A stretch of DNA of 64,000 bases from Ursus arctos (GCF_023065955.2 NW_026622808.1:42358475-42422474); one strand, 5' to 3'. Positions 36,717 through 48,770 are shown, numbered from the stretch's first letter. Notes: generated from the sequence alone by a model not told the origin. Numbers and translations are program-made.

Positions 36717-37810
36717 CAGAAAGAAAAGTTAATCTCATTTACAATTGCAGCAAAAATAATAAAATACCTAGGAATAAACTCGAACAAGAAAGTGAAAGAC
36801 CTGTACTCTGAAAACTATAAAATACTGAAGATGACACAGAGAAAGATATTCCATGCTCATAGACCATAATATCATTAACATGTCCATACTACCCAAAGCA
36901 ATCTAAGATCTAATGCAATCTCTATCAAAAACCACCAGCATTTTTCACAGAACTAGAACTAATAATCCTAAAATGTGTATGAAATCAGAGAAAACCCCAA
37001 ATAGCCAAAGCAATCTTGAAAAAGAACAAAACTGGAAGCATCACAATTCCAGATTTCAAGATATACTACAAAGCTATGGTAATCAAAAGAGAATGGTACT
37101 GGCACAAAAACTTAGATGACCAATAGAAGAGAATAGAGAGCCCAGAAATAAGCCCATGATTATATGGTCAATTCATCTTCAAAAAATGAGGCAAGAATGC
37201 ACAATGGGAAAAAGTCTCTTCAACAAATGGTGTTGGGTAAACTGGACAGCTACTTGCAAAGGAATGAAACTGGACCACTTTCTTATATCATACACAAAAA
37301 TAAACTCAAAATGGAAAAAAATAAGAACCTAAATGTGAGACCTGAAACCATAAAAATCTCTGAAGAGAACATAGGTAGTAATCTCTCTGACATCAACCAT
37401 AGCAACATTTTTCTAGACCTGTCTGTTGCCCAAGGGAAGGGAAATCAATGCCAAAATAAACTATTGGGAGTACATCAAAATAAAAAACTTCTACACAGTG
37501 AAGGAAACCATCAACAAAACTAAAAGACAACCTACTGAATGAGGGAAGATATTTGCAAATGACATAGCCAAAAAAGGGTTAGTATCCAAAATATGTAAAG
37601 AACTTGTACAACTCAACACCAAAACCCTCCCCTCACATAACCCGATCAAAAAGTGAGCAGAAGACATGAACAGACATTGCTCCAAAGAAGACATACACAT
37701 CGTCAACAGACACATGAAAAGATGTTCAACATCACTCATCATCAGAAAAATGCAAATCAAAATCACAATGAGAGAGCACCTTGTACATGTTAGAATGGCT
37801 AAAATCAAAA
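36717..37810 (+). pseudogene. L1 ORF2 C-terminal relic after an internal deletion
   Basis: Directly after the post-endonuclease text the sequence jumps to the late reverse-transcriptase region ('aaaatacctaggaataaact', 'gaaagacctgtactctgaaa'), so the catalytic core of the reverse transcriptase is missing. The remaining C-terminal region runs to about 37810. No complete frame survives. Confidence 0.75.
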
Positions 37811-38074
37811 CTACAAGACCCCAGTGTTGGTGAGGATGTGGAGAAAAAGGAACTCTTGTGCACTATTGGTAGGAATGCAAAGTGGTACAGCCACTGTGGA
37901 AAACAGAACAAAGGTTCATCAAAAAATTAAAAATAGAAATACAATATGTGTATTTACAGAATCATTAATTCAAAAAGTTATATGTACCCCTATGTTTATG
38001 TCACCATTATTTACAATAGCCAAATTATGGAAGCAGCTCAACTGCCCATCAATAGATGAATGGATAAAGGTGTG

Positions 38075-38133
38075 AGATAGATGATAGATGATAGATAGAT
38101 AGATGGATAGATAGATAGATCGATAGATAGATG
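38075..38133 (+). repeat. (GATA)n-type microsatellite in L1 3'UTR
   Basis: GATA/GATGATA units expand at the point where carnivoran L1 3'UTRs usually have a short variable tract. Confidence 0.9.
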
Positions 38134-38939
38134 GAATGGAATATTACTGAGCCAGAAAAAAGAATGAAATCTTGCCATTTGCAACAATGTGGAGGGATCT
38201 AGAGGGTTCAATGCTAAGTGAAATAAGTCAGTCAAAGAAAGACAAATACCATATGATTTCACTTATATGTATAATTTAAGAAACAAAACAAAGAAAAAAA
38301 GAGACCAAACAAGAAAACAGACTCTTAACTATAGAGAACAAACTGAGGGTTATCAGAGGGATGGGGAAAATAGATGAAGGGGATTAAGAGTACCCTTACA
38401 ATGATGAGCACAGAATAATGTATAGAATTGTTGAATCACTATATTGTACACCTGAAATTAATATAACACTGTATGTTAACTACAATGGAATTAAAATTTA
38501 AAAACATAAAAATAAATTGATAGGCTGAGTAAAGAAGAATGCTCTCCCCAATGTGAGTGGGCCTCATCAAATCAAATAGAACAAAAAGCTGACCCTCCCC
38601 CCATGTAAGAGGGAATTTCTCCTGCCTGACTGTGTTGAGCTGGGACATAGCTGTCTTCTCCTGCCTTCAGACTCAAACTGAAACACTGGCTCTTCCCTTG
38701 TCTTGAGCCTGTCCACTTTTAGACCGGAGTGACAACATTGCTTCTAGTGGTTTTTAAGCCTTTGGACTCAGACTGCAACTATATTATTGACCCCGACCCC
38801 ACCCCAGGTTTTCAGCTAGCCAACTGCGGATCTTGGGACTTATCAGCCTCCATAATTACATGAGCCAATTTCTTATAATAAATTTACGTATATCCAATTG
38901 GTTCTGTTTTGCTGGAGAACCCTGGCTAATACAAGTGTT

Positions 38940-40585
38940 AAACTCAAACCCCAAGATTAATAACTGCCTTTATCAGGTAGGTATCTAACTGTATGTCTCT
39001 TTATGAACTATATAAAATCTTTTCATGAGCTAGCATATGGCACGCCATCACTCAATCTGGAACGCTCTTTAGGTGTTTAAAACTTCTTATATATTAAAAT
39101 GTAAAACATCAATGAAGGATATAGTGAGACTAAATTGGAAAGAGTAGTTAGCAATGCCAAATATAGGGCAATCTTAAACATAAAGCAATATTCCATTTTC
39201 TCAGTGAAAAGATTAAAATTTTCAAAAGGGAGGATGGTGCGCTTATACATAAAAAATGTGGGGATATGTAAAAAAAATAGTTCAAATACCTACTTTTGTT
39301 TTTTATTTCATTAAGTGGATGTTTAAAAGCATAAATTTAATTCAAACTCTGGCATGGGTGTCTTCACTGCCTTTTATTCCTCCAACGGAGTGTTCCAGAG
39401 CACATCTGCTACTCTTGGTTTGAGACATGGTACTCCTTGAATCATGTGTGTTGCTATCTCTGGAAGTTGTCTCTGAAGGCACAAGTTCCCATTTATATAA
39501 GCAGCTTTTTCTTTTAAATAAAAATTCATCCTCCTACAGGCATAGATTTTGATGTCCATGATAGACCCATCTCTTGTATTGTTTTTTGAAGTGATTTTCA
39601 GAAGGTCAGTTTAGAATATTCACTACTTATAATTGTGAAGTCACAGCCCCCCAAATCGTGACTAATTCCATATTCAATTTCTTTACTCCTTTTTTATTGA
39701 TCTCTGCAGATGACTTTCACAAGCACCCATAACAAACATTGGGGGAGGCCATTCAGCCCGCTGTGACTGCCCGAAGCAGCACCTGAAAGGACCCAAACAT
39801 AAAGCAAGGCTGTCTCTTCTACAGGATAATAAATTTGAGGAGAAAGCAAATGTCACCCCTGCTGGTGTATTAGAATACAATTCTAGCTTTAAGATAAAAT
39901 GTCAGTTGACTTAATGACAGTTTTGACCCCAGGCTTCATTTCTTCTTTTATCTATTTATCCACTAGTTAGTAAACCTGAACTTCCTGAAAGAAAAAGAAG
40001 TACGTTTTGTTTTGTTTTGTTTTGTTTTGTTTTGTTTTGTTTTGGGTTGCAAACACTAACAATAATGAAAGGCTTGTTTTTGCATTAATGTTCACTTCCA
40101 GTGTATTTTCTGCTCCATATATAAACAAACATCCAATTTCCACCCTCCAAACATGTTAAACATCATCTCTTCAATGTCCTCAATAATATAGCGAAGACAA
40201 CTTTCTGTAAAATTAATTTGGGGCCCAATTATTGAAAAACCATAAACACCAAACAAAAGCAAACACAATATCCAAATATCTTTAAAAAATAACACCCAGG
40301 TTGAAGGAAGTGTAAATGTTCAGATTCACCAGTGGGACCGGAATGTAAACTTCTTGTTTGTGCTTCCTCCCAATCATCCGGCCACTGGAGTATCATGCTC
40401 CCACAAAGCATATGGCAACCCTAATAAAACTGACTAACCAAATGACTAAGCCTGAAGTGCTGCAACACTGGGACATATCATACTCACGTCAGGCCAGTTC
40501 TATTTTTCCCTTCCCCTCTCTCCCTAATTTTTGTCATATAAAGCTTTTTAGGTTTTCCTTGGCAGTTAATAACCCTGACTAACAT
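38940..40585. other. Unassigned DNA
   Basis: No gene or named dispersed repeat. It contains a (GTTTT)n tract at 40004-40044. Confidence 0.5.
40004..40044 (+). repeat. (GTTTT)n microsatellite
   Basis: Eight GTTTT units are read directly. Confidence 0.93.
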
Positions 40586-40699
40586 GTGTTTTCACTCTCT
40601 TGTGCCATGCTTCCAGGTTTGGAGGGCTTTAGCTGCACGCAATCCCACTGTGAACAGCAGCCCAAGACTGATTTAAATACACAGAGGTTTCCTTTCTGT

Positions 40700-41060
40700 C
40701 ACTTTTTTTTTTCATGTAGCAAGATGTCTGAAGGTAAGCTGTCTGGTACTGAGATGGCACATTACTGTGTCTTAAATGTCCCAGGCTCCTTCTATCTTTT
40801 GGCTCTGACATCCTTTGATAGGGCTTTCACTTCCATTGTCCTGGATCCTGCTGCACCTCCAGGCATGGCATCCTCACTCTAGGCAAGAAGGAGGTAAGAG
40901 CAAAGGGCAAAACACAAAGGGAGTCCGTCCATTTCTAAAAGCTACTGGGAATTTCCATCCAGTGATTTTCACATGTATGTCTCTGGCCAGAAGGGGATCA
41001 CACAGGGTCTCCTAACTGTAAGGGAGTGTGGGAAACGGGACATGGCTGATCCAAATGAAA
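40700..41060 (+). repeat. Unclassified old transposon fragment
   Basis: The text 'ggcatcctcactctaggcaa', 'cacatgtatgtctctggcca' and 'ctgtaagggagtgtgggaaa' recalls a common old mammalian repeat whose end reads 'ctgcaagggaggctgggaaatg'. I cannot name the family. Confidence 0.4.
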
Positions 41061-41394
41061 TCAGACTTTAATGTTGAAGGAAAGTGTAGAAAATGGATCG
41101 CAGAAAGGAAACCACTAATGTCTGGCACATAGGTATGTATGTGAGATGAGGAGAACAGGCTAAGGGTCTCCTGACATCTGGGAGGGCTAAGAGAATTACT
41201 CAAGATTGCTTTTGTGCCAGGGAACTAGGGAGCTAGTCACCTCACTAGCTTCCATTTCCTTACCTCTGAAAATGCCTGCAATAGTCTTCCTTGTAGACCC
41301 TAAATTTAGTAATTTTATAATTATCATTTCTTAATGAAAACATGACAAAACATGTTCTCCTTCTTTCATAGGAGAACCAAAATGTTGATGGACA

Positions 41395-41885
41395 GCAACG
41401 TGCCCAGCTTCAGATAACAGATGATGATTGATCTAAGCCAACCATGGCAATGCTATTTCCTTTGCCATTAACTGATCTTTAGTAATGGGTGTGTGACCTA
41501 GTCCTAACCAATGAGTAGAAATAGATCAGGGTTCCCATGAATGATTTCATGTCTGAGAAAAAGCCAGAGCTGCATGAGGAGAAAGACCTTTCTTTACCCC
41601 CATATGCCTCTTCTTTCCCGTTATGGACACTGTTGTGTAGAAACTTTGTGTTTGGAGCTGTGCTAGCTATGAGATAACCATGACCATGAGGCAATAAGCC
41701 AAAAGAGGAACAATCATGAGGATAAAAGAGACTAGGTCCTTCATGACATCAGTGAGCTACCAAACCAACCCTAGAAACTTCTACCTCCTGTGGTCTTGTA
41801 AGCAAATAAATATCCTTATGGGTTAAGCCAATATTACATGAGTTTTCTGTTACTTGCAGCTGAAAGCATTCATAATTCACAAACC
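41395..41885 (+). repeat. MaLR/ERVL-like old LTR
   Basis: Text 'gtgtgacctagtcctaacca', 'ctatgagataaccatgacca', 'gagctaccaaaccaaccct' and the end 'gttttctgttacttgcagc' followed by 'tgaaagcat' fits an old LTR unit with an AATAAA signal ('gcaaataaatat'). The subfamily is unknown. Confidence 0.55.
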
Positions 41886-42588
41886 ACCCTAACATTAGCC
41901 TCTACTCAATACAGGGTAAAAGTAATGGCATTCACTGTTTTATCTTTATGGCACCCCCTTAGGGAGCTGGCACTCAGTGGATCTGCCACAGCCTAGAAGG
42001 TTATATGTTCTCCTCTTCCCAGCCTTAAGGAAGTGCAAATCTAAGACTCACAAGATAAATGAGCTAGAATTAAGGTGAAACCAATCCAGAAGAAATAAAA
42101 GCAAGCAAGAAAAGCAAAGAATCAGATAAATATCTATGCTGGGTTACATGAGGGTATAAGCTTAAAGAGTCTTATTATTTTTGGTGGGAAGATGCATCAC
42201 CTTGGCTTAGACTAGCAAAATTAAGCTGTAATCATGAGGGTGTGTCAGTGAAAGTGTTTGATGAAGAGGAAAGGGAGACTGTTCTCCACATTTAATTTAG
42301 CAGAGGATGTGGGTTTGGGCAGGGGAATACTGTGATGGAAATATCCCGAGGTCATCAACCAAAATGGTAATGCATCCAAGGCAGAAAAATTTGCTTCTGA
42401 GTGGACAGAGGTGGGACAGGAGGTGATATAATTGATGTCTTCAAAATTACAAAAGGCACAGATACCGGGAAACAAGGGCTGATTCACCAAATCCAAGGAC
42501 TGCAGAATTACAACAACCCTCAGGCAAGACTTCAGACTTCTCTCTCAGCTTCCGGTTTTCCTCAGCTTAACCCCTTCTCTGGCCAAAG
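41886..42588. other. Unassigned DNA
   Basis: No gene or named repeat is visible here. Confidence 0.5.
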
Positions 42589-43155
42589 TGCAGCCAAAGT
42601 GATCATTTAATAATTCAAGTATTTCATACCGCCCCCCAAAAAGATCTGCAACAGCTCAACATTGCTTTTGTGATTTAAAAAAAAAAAAAAAAACCCACAA
42701 AACAAAACAAACAAACCACCAAAACTTTACCAGCATCCACAAGGCCTTTCATGATCTGCCCCTGCCCATTTCACCCTCTTTATTTCCTACCACACTATCC
42801 CCTCCATGCCCTACCTGCCACCTTCCTTCAGTGCATAGATCTTACCCTACTCTGTGAGGCTGCAAGACCATGCAACACCATGGGCATCTTCACTCATCTA
42901 ATGGCTACTTACACTTGGCTTCCGAGATTATACTGTTTTATAGGGAGGTCATCCCTCACCACACTCCACTCCAAAGCCAATGTGGTATACTTCCTGTAAG
43001 CACTCTCTTCTTCCCCCATTATAATGCTCATGACATTTGGGATTAATTGGTTAATGACTGTCTTTTCCTCTAAATTGTAAGAGCCATGAAGGCAAGGACA
43101 ATGCCTGTCTCTTCCATCCCGATTCTGGCATATAGTAAGCTTCCATGTACACACA
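42589..43155 (+). repeat. L2 LINE 3' end
   Basis: 'atctgcaacagctcaacatt', 'cctttcatgatctgcccctg', 'tagggaggtcatccctcacc' and 'gaaggcaaggacaatgcctg' followed by 'tggcatatagtaag' reproduce the L2 order. A poly-A run at 42678-42693 is a later expansion. Confidence 0.8.
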
Positions 43156-43394
43156 CTGAATGACCAGTGGTAACTTACCATTATGCTGACACCATCTTGG
43201 AAGGGAGGGCTTTCAACAGTTCAAGGACACATATGAAAAACAGACTCATGATAAATTAATAAAGACAAAAAAATTATTAAGGATGGTTTTCATGAGTGGG
43301 ATAAACCTTTTCTTATTTCAATTAGAAATCAAGAAAAAGTCAGTGTCCCTCCACACACACCTGTAGTTCTGTACAACCAAGTTTAGGGCATGAG

Positions 43395-43590
43395 CAAAGG
43401 AGTTGGACGGCCCTGGATTTGGATCCCAGCATTTGTACTGCTCACTATGTGATTTGACATAAACCTCTAATTTCTCTAAGCCTCAGTCTCATCATCTGTG
43501 AAATGATAAAACCTTTCCAATAGGGGTTTATGAGGATTAGCTGACATGATATATGGAAAGTCCTTACCCCAGGGCTTGCCACAAAATGGG
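43395..43590 (+). repeat. MIR ancient SINE
   Basis: 'ggatttggatcccagcattt', 'actatgtgatttgacataaa', 'aagcctcagtctcatcatct' and 'tatgaggattagctgacatg' follow the MIR consensus closely. Confidence 0.82.
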
Positions 43591-44930
43591 CATGGGTTGA
43601 ATGTTAGTGGAGGTTCTTTAATATTCTGGCCATTATTATCAGAGACAGAGTATAAATATGACTAGATTGAAACTGTTAAGAGACATTAACAAATGTTACA
43701 CAGTACTGTTACAGTTGTTGTTATTGTTATTTGTGGCCAAAGAATACTAGTGCTCACCCAAGCACGTGGCTTCCTTACAGGTGGCTGGCTCTGTTTGTCT
43801 GGGTCACTACTCTGGCCCAATGCAGAAAACACTTTCTTAATCGGTACTTGAATCAAAGGTCTAAACCAGTGTGATAATGCAGACATTCTTACAAGAAAAT
43901 ACGAAGAGGAAGACAGTGTTCAGCAGAGGAGGAGACAGGAAAGAGGAAGAGGATTGCTTTCATTTAAAAAATAATAATAAAGGCTTTTAAGCAATAAGAT
44001 AAGAAGTTCAATTTATTGGCACAAAAGAGAACTTGTTGAGAATTTTGTGCTATGATGTGGTCAAAGCAGAAGCCGATAATAAAGGCGGCAGCATTCAGAA
44101 CCATCACATCTATGACCAGCTTTCAGACCCTGAAAAGTTGATTAGAACATTCCAGGAAAGTGCTCCCGTGTCCTTCTAGAGGAAGACTGAACCTTGCTCA
44201 CACCTCTCACCCACTGATACTGCTTTCTCTGCCAGCGTGGCCTTTATCAAGTGAGGGCTTCTGTTCTCTCTTCCATCTTGTTCCATGACAATAATACCCA
44301 AAGTGCTTTCCACCCCTAAAAGGAAGCTCTAGTGAGTGCCTTATTATAACTATTACATGTGACACAAGGCCTGCCACTAATATAAGACGAATAAGAATAA
44401 ATTACCCAAACAGGATAGAAAAGCCATTCACTTAAAGAAAGGCCCACTTTCTTGAAACTCTGCAGCATTGAAACCATTTAGAGTTTGCTGTCAGGATTCC
44501 TAGCAGTGCTCATTACCTCGGCTAGCAGTCCCCCTGGACTACTGAAGGCTTATATGAAATATATATAATCACGGGCTGCAATGCCTAAGTGCAACAGGAT
44601 GATTTAAAAGCACTACGATAGCCTTCCCCCATGATATTCATCTCTTCCTGTCTATTCTTTTGTGATCCAGACAAAAACTTGGAATGCAATCTGTATATTG
44701 ATATTCCCTGAAAAGGATTTCAGCAGCTCTTCAGGAAAGATTACTTAAGCAGTTTTGGAAACTCAAACATTCTGCATTTATGGTGTGTATAGGTAAAAGT
44801 TCTATGTCATAAAAATTAAGCCCCACTAAGTGCAGTCTTCCACTCCTGCCACAGCTAGCACATCCAGGAGTGGGTGAGTGCATCTCCTTTGATATGAGAT
44901 AGAGACCAGCTTCCCCTCTCGGCTCACCAC
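43591..44930. other. Unassigned DNA
   Basis: No gene or named dispersed repeat is recognised. Confidence 0.5.
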
Positions 44931-44934
44931 AGAA

Positions 44935-45060
44935 CTGGGCATGAATTGGACAAGGTATTCAGCTTTCTTGAGCCTCAGTTACACCATTAGACAAATTATG
45001 TTATGCATGCCAGGCAATGCAAGAGCTCAACAGATGTTACATATCTTTGGCATTGATGTT
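44935..45060 (+). repeat. MIR fragment (diverged)
   Basis: 'aattggacaaggtattcagc' then 'tgagcctcagttacaccatt' and 'aagagctcaacagatgttac' keep the MIR order. Confidence 0.55.
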
Positions 45061-45084
45061 TCTGTTGGGGCTGTTATTCCTTCT

Positions 45085-45440
45085 GGCAGAGACCGCTAGT
45101 GTTCACCCAGGCACACCCCTGGCCATGGCTCCCAGTGCCGAGACACTTAGGTGGGTCCAAATGACTGAATTCCGACCAATGCAAATGGCAGAAGTGATGC
45201 ACACCCCTTCCTGGAAGGGCCCACAGAAACCTTCCAGGCTCTGTCTTTTACTCTTTCCTTTCCTTTCTCAACAAACCCGATGGCTACTTGTTGAAGCAGG
45301 TAGAACCATAAAGGGGAAGGAACATGAATAGTACCCAAGAACCTCCCAGGAGAGCCACACTTCAGAAACATATGCAATGGATTCTGAGTGAATAAGACAT
45401 AAACCTTTTTTTTCGGTTAAGTTACCTTGGGTAAGTTGGC
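45085..45440 (+). repeat. Old LTR-like repeat
   Basis: 'agtgatgcacaccccttcct', 'ggaagggcccac' and 'ccaagaacctcccaggagag' with 'gtgaataagacataaacc' resemble an old MaLR/MLT-like LTR also present at 50710-51315. The end is cut by the adjoining MER5-like element. The family is uncertain. Confidence 0.5.
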
Positions 45441-45459
45441 ACCACCAAGCACCACTAAT

Positions 45460-45650
45460 ACTTTGTCCTATGTGACTGTTATGGAGGGCTGTCCCATGTA
45501 CCACAGGATATTCAGTGGCTGCCCTGCCCTCTAACAGCCAGATGCCAGTAGGACCCTCTCCCCTAAATGTAAACAACCAAAACTATCTCCAAACGTTGCC
45601 AAATGTCACCGGAGGGGGAGCGGGGGCAAAATCACCCTGGCTGAAAACTG
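45460..45650 (-). repeat. MER5A-like hAT DNA transposon, minus strand
   Basis: The plus strand reads 'agggctgtcccatgtaccac', 'ccctctaacagccagatgcc' and 'ctccaaacgttgccaaatgt' then 'ggggcaaaatcaccctggct', the reverse complement of a MER5A-type unit. It is non-autonomous and has no coding capacity. Confidence 0.85.
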
Positions 45651-45984
45651 GAAGATCATCAGCACTGTTGTCCTCACTATCCTCATTACTGATAGTCTAG
45701 CCCCTCACGACCCCTTTATAATCATAGACCCAAAGTTCCAACTATAGGCCCAGGATAATTTTTTAGGAGAAAATGTTAAATGGCACCAAAACTTAAAAGA
45801 AGACAAGGGTTCAGTGATAAATTCAGAGTTATAAAGGACCAAAGAACAACGTCAAAACCACAATAAACATAATAATTTTTTAAAAAGTAAAAATAAAAAG
45901 CTGGTTTGATCATTTTGATAGCCTAGAACAAAATTACCTTTTCTAAAAAGAAAACTAAACATCGAGGTCTAGGGCATTCCATGT

Positions 45985-46095
45985 GTTTAACAAATACATA
46001 TAGAATATTTACTATCTGATAGGCACTGCGCTGAACAGAATGGTGAATAAAAAAGACATAGCTCCTATCCTCATTTAAATGAAAGGTAAATAAAA
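45985..46095 (+). repeat. L1ME4-like LINE fragment
   Basis: 'gtgtttaacaaatacatata', 'ctgataggcactgcgctgaa' and 'cagaatggtgaataaaaaag' match the 'aaatatttattgagc...gtgaacaaaacag' unit of the same old LINE seen at 3545. Confidence 0.55.
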
Positions 46096-46149
46096 AGATG
46101 GCAGATTTTTCTAACGGCCTAGACATAGCAATTACCAGACCATTGTGAC

Positions 46150-46692
46150 AGACAGGACTCTACAGATGCCCCCGTAGGATTCCTGTTCCATAATTCTGCT
46201 CATCTAGGTGCTTCTTTGAAGGGACTCTGCAGATGTAGTTTAGATGACTAGACCGCTGGCTTTCGCAGGAGGAGATTCTCCTGGATTACCTAAGTTGCCC
46301 AACGTAGTCACATGAGGCTTTAAAAGCACAAGCGGAAGGTAGACGAGTCAGTCAGAGATGGTAGAAGATGCAGGAGAGATGTCGCCAACGGGACGTCAGA
46401 GATTCCAAGTACAAGAAATTACATGTGTCATGATAGGTCTGAGATGTAGGAGCTACATATGAGGACTGAAGAGAGGCCAGTTGGAGCTCAGGGTCATTCC
46501 CAGATAACAGCCAGCAAGGAAAGAAGGGCTTCAGTTGTACAACCACAAAGAACTGAATTCCACCAGCAACCTGAGCTCGGCAGTGGTTTCTTCCCTAGAG
46601 CGTCCAGAAACAAACACCGCCCTGCTGACACCTTGATTTTAGCCATAAAGTTCATGAAAATTATTATGGCAGCAACAGAAAACTAATACACC
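46150..46692 (+). repeat. MLT1-type (ERVL-MaLR) LTR
   Basis: 'gggactctgcagatgtagtt', 'ggagattctcctggattacc', 'aagcggaaggtagacgagtc' and the end 'attattatggcagcaacaga' followed by 'aaactaatac' are typical of a diverged MLT1 LTR. No internal region is attached. Confidence 0.75.
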
Positions 46693-46812
46693 ACTAATGC
46701 CTTAAATATTGCACAAGAGAATGGGCTGGAGAAAATGAATATTAAAATATGCCTCATCCTTCATCAATCTCAGGTTCACTAAGTATTTGATAGGTGCTCA
46801 TTTGTGGAATAA

Positions 46813-47050
46813 ATGAATTCATTCCTATATTCATTCATTTGTTTAAAACTATATATTGAGCACCTCCTCTTTGTTAGTCACTGCGTGAGGTGTTAAGGAT
46901 ACAATAGTGAAAAAGATACTGTCCTTTACTTCTAATTGCTCATAACGGAAGTGGAGGATGGAAACAACAATAATACATAAGAACCTTAACACAACCTTAA
47001 TATACATATGATAAAAGGATGAACATAGTATAAGGGAGAAAGGAATTAAA
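46813..47050 (+). repeat. L1ME4-like LINE fragment
   Basis: 'tattcattcatttgtttaaa', 'tatattgagcacctcctctt' and 'ggatacaatagtgaaaaaga' match the same old LINE unit as at 3545 and 45985. Confidence 0.55.
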
Positions 47051-47054
47051 AACC

Positions 47055-47245
47055 ATAGCTAACATTTATTGAACACCTGTCTCACCCATCTTTACAAGCC
47101 ATCGTGGTAGAACCATAATCCTTCCCATTTTGCAAATGAAGAAGCTGGGGCCCAGGCAGGTGAAGAAACCAGGCCCAAATCACAGTCAGGAGGTGGTGAA
47201 GCTGGGATTTTAACCCAGCGGGTCTAACTCCAGAGCCCTGATTTT
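47055..47245 (+). repeat. MIR ancient SINE
   Basis: 'agctaacatttattgaacac', 'cattttgcaaatgaagaagc', 'cccaaatcacagtcaggagg' and 'gggattttaacccagcgggt' reproduce the MIR order. Confidence 0.82.
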
Positions 47246-47910
47246 TACACACATTACTGTACTCTCTCTCTCTATGCAGAAGAGCGGGGTGGCTCCAGAG
47301 CAGGGCTCAGATTGGGGATGAGTACCTTCATCAAGGAGAGAAGGGGCAGCAGAAGGAAATATCAGTAAAGCCACAGATTCAGGAGGAAGGTGCATGGCGT
47401 GGCATATCCAGGGAAGAAGGGAGGGTATCGGGATGAAGAAGGACTGATGGCAGATGAGTTTGAAGCATATGTTGTCCTAATTTGAAGGTCTTGGACCAAT
47501 CAGTTGTTTGGTTTCATTCTGAAGCTATCGAAAGAACCTATTTGAGAGCATGATAAGACAAATAATTTCCAGCAACTTGAATATGATTTTCAACATTTTT
47601 TCAGGGGATATTGGTAGATACTCTTTAGGCACCCAATATGTAGCCCTCAAGTGTAATGATATAGTACAGATGCATGGAGGAATTCAGCTCTATCTTCCAT
47701 CTGTGAAGCTCTTCATATCTAAATCCACAGTTACTGCTCAGATTCCGAATCATCTTAGTTCACAACAAAATAGGCAGCAAATCTATATGTTAGTTTGGGG
47801 AACATTTCTTGATGGCAACAAACCAACTATTCAAATCAGTAGATAAACATGGTACATAGACGCAAAAGCACTCGATCAAAAAACTCAAATACTCTTCCAC
47901 TTTTTTGCCT
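47246..47910. other. Unassigned DNA
   Basis: A 98-codon open frame at 47550-47846 (+) has no recognisable motif, start context or neighbours, and I do not call it a gene. Confidence 0.5.
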
Positions 47911-47914
47911 GATA

Positions 47915-48345
47915 TAGAGTCATCACATGCATTAGGCATTGTAATCTGTGTTATTTACTATGGTAGCTGCTAATCATTATGTGACTATTTAAATTCAAAT
48001 AAAGTCAAATTAAATACAGTTTCATTCCTTAGTCTCACCAGTCTTTTTTCTTTCAAGATTTTATTTATTTATTTGACAGAGACAGAGAGAGAGCACAAGC
48101 AGGGGGTGAGGCAGGCAGAGGCAGAGAGAGAAGCAGTCTTCCCACTGAGCAGGGAGCCCAATGCAGGGCTCGATCCCAGGACCCTGGGGTCATGACCTGA
48201 GCCGAAGGCAGGCGCTTACCAACTGAGCCACCCAAGCACCCTAGTCCCACCAGTCTTATTTCAAGTGCTCAACAGCCGTGAGGCTCGTGGCCACTGTACT
48301 GCTCAGCATACATAGGAAACATCTGCACCATTGCAGAAATTTCCA
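47915..48345 (+). repeat. hAT-type relic (MER58/MER63-like) split by a SINE
   Basis: 'ttactatggtagctgctaat', 'aaattcaaataaagtcaaat' on the left and 'ttatttcaagtgctcaacag', 'ccactgtactg' on the right are the two halves of the same hAT-type unit seen at 11640-12150. A minus-strand CAN-SINE lies between the halves. Confidence 0.6.
48051..48241 (-). mobile_element. CAN-SINE, minus strand
   Basis: The reverse head CAACTGAGCCACCCAAGC is at the right and the TTTATTTATTTATTTGAC tail at the left. A target-site duplication of 21 bp with two mismatches lies at 48030-48050 and 48242-48262. Confidence 0.95.
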
Positions 48346-48554
48346 TTGGGGGAAAAAATAAATAAAGTATTTATTTAGATAAAAGTAGTGACTTATTAGA
48401 CATGCCTAATGTGATTCAGTTTATCTTAAATTCATATGATTAAATTGATCTATTGTAGGGTCTTACGAGGTTCTGATGTTTTTTTAATCATCTATATGTA
48501 TTTCATTCCACTTAGCATCTGGAGATTCTACACCACGAGACTCTCAATAATCAA

Positions 48555-48770
48555 GACCAAGCAGCTATTAGGCACCATCTCTGTTTTAAGCTCTGTGCTG
48601 GGCATTTCACATTTCCTAGGTCACTGAAGTCTCATGACTCCCTGGAAGGCATGGTTATCCCCCTTTTACAGATTATAAGGCTGAAGCAAAGAGAGGGCAT
48701 CACATCTTTTCACAGATGAAACTAACATTTATTTCTTCCCAAGTAGACCCACTGCTCCCAGAAGAAACAG
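48555..48770 (+). repeat. MIR ancient SINE
   Basis: 'gctctgtgctgggcatttca', 'catggttatccccctttta' followed by 'cagattataaggctgaagca' match the MIR core. Confidence 0.65.

Larger units (their letters stand above)
32680..38513 (+). mobile_element. Near full-length older L1 with 5'UTR, two SINE insertions and a deletion
   Basis: The 5' end carries GAGAAGATGGCGGAGTGG, the usual L1 promoter start with a YY1-type core (AAGATGGCGG at 32688-32697). It continues through a 5'UTR, ORF1 region (about 34.2-35.4 kb), ORF2 (from about 35.76 kb) and a carnivoran-type 3'UTR with a (GATA)n expansion. A target-site duplication of 16 bp with two mismatches lies at 32664-32679 and 38514-38529. Coding frames are broken throughout, and the core reverse transcriptase is deleted near 36716. 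Confidence 0.92.
32553..38932 (+). repeat. Old LTR-like repeat split by a full-length L1
   Basis: The left part (32553-32679) reads 'gtgagggttaattttatata', 'tgtgcccagatatttgatca' and 'cattattctgggtatgt'. The right part (38530-38932) reads 'aagaatgctctccccaatgt', 'gaactgactgt'-like text, 'gccaatttcttataataaat' and 'ggttctgttttgctggagaa'. This is a common mammalian LTR-like unit whose exact name I do not recall. The 7-bp word AAGTGTT flanks the whole unit at 32546-32552 and 38933-38939. Confidence 0.7.

Noticed and set aside
40720..40733. Possible 14-nt microexon between a pyrimidine-rich ATGTAG and GTAAGC
   Set aside because: The segment is too short to test by reading frame, and it lies in or near an old repeat. 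Such pairs occur often by chance.
40586..41060. Possible gene from the 98-codon frame at 40586-40882
   Set aside because: The DNA resembles an old transposon fragment, and the frame shows no conserved domain.
47550..47846. 98-codon plus-strand open frame
   Set aside because: No recognisable motif, no splice or promoter context and no neighbouring exon signals.
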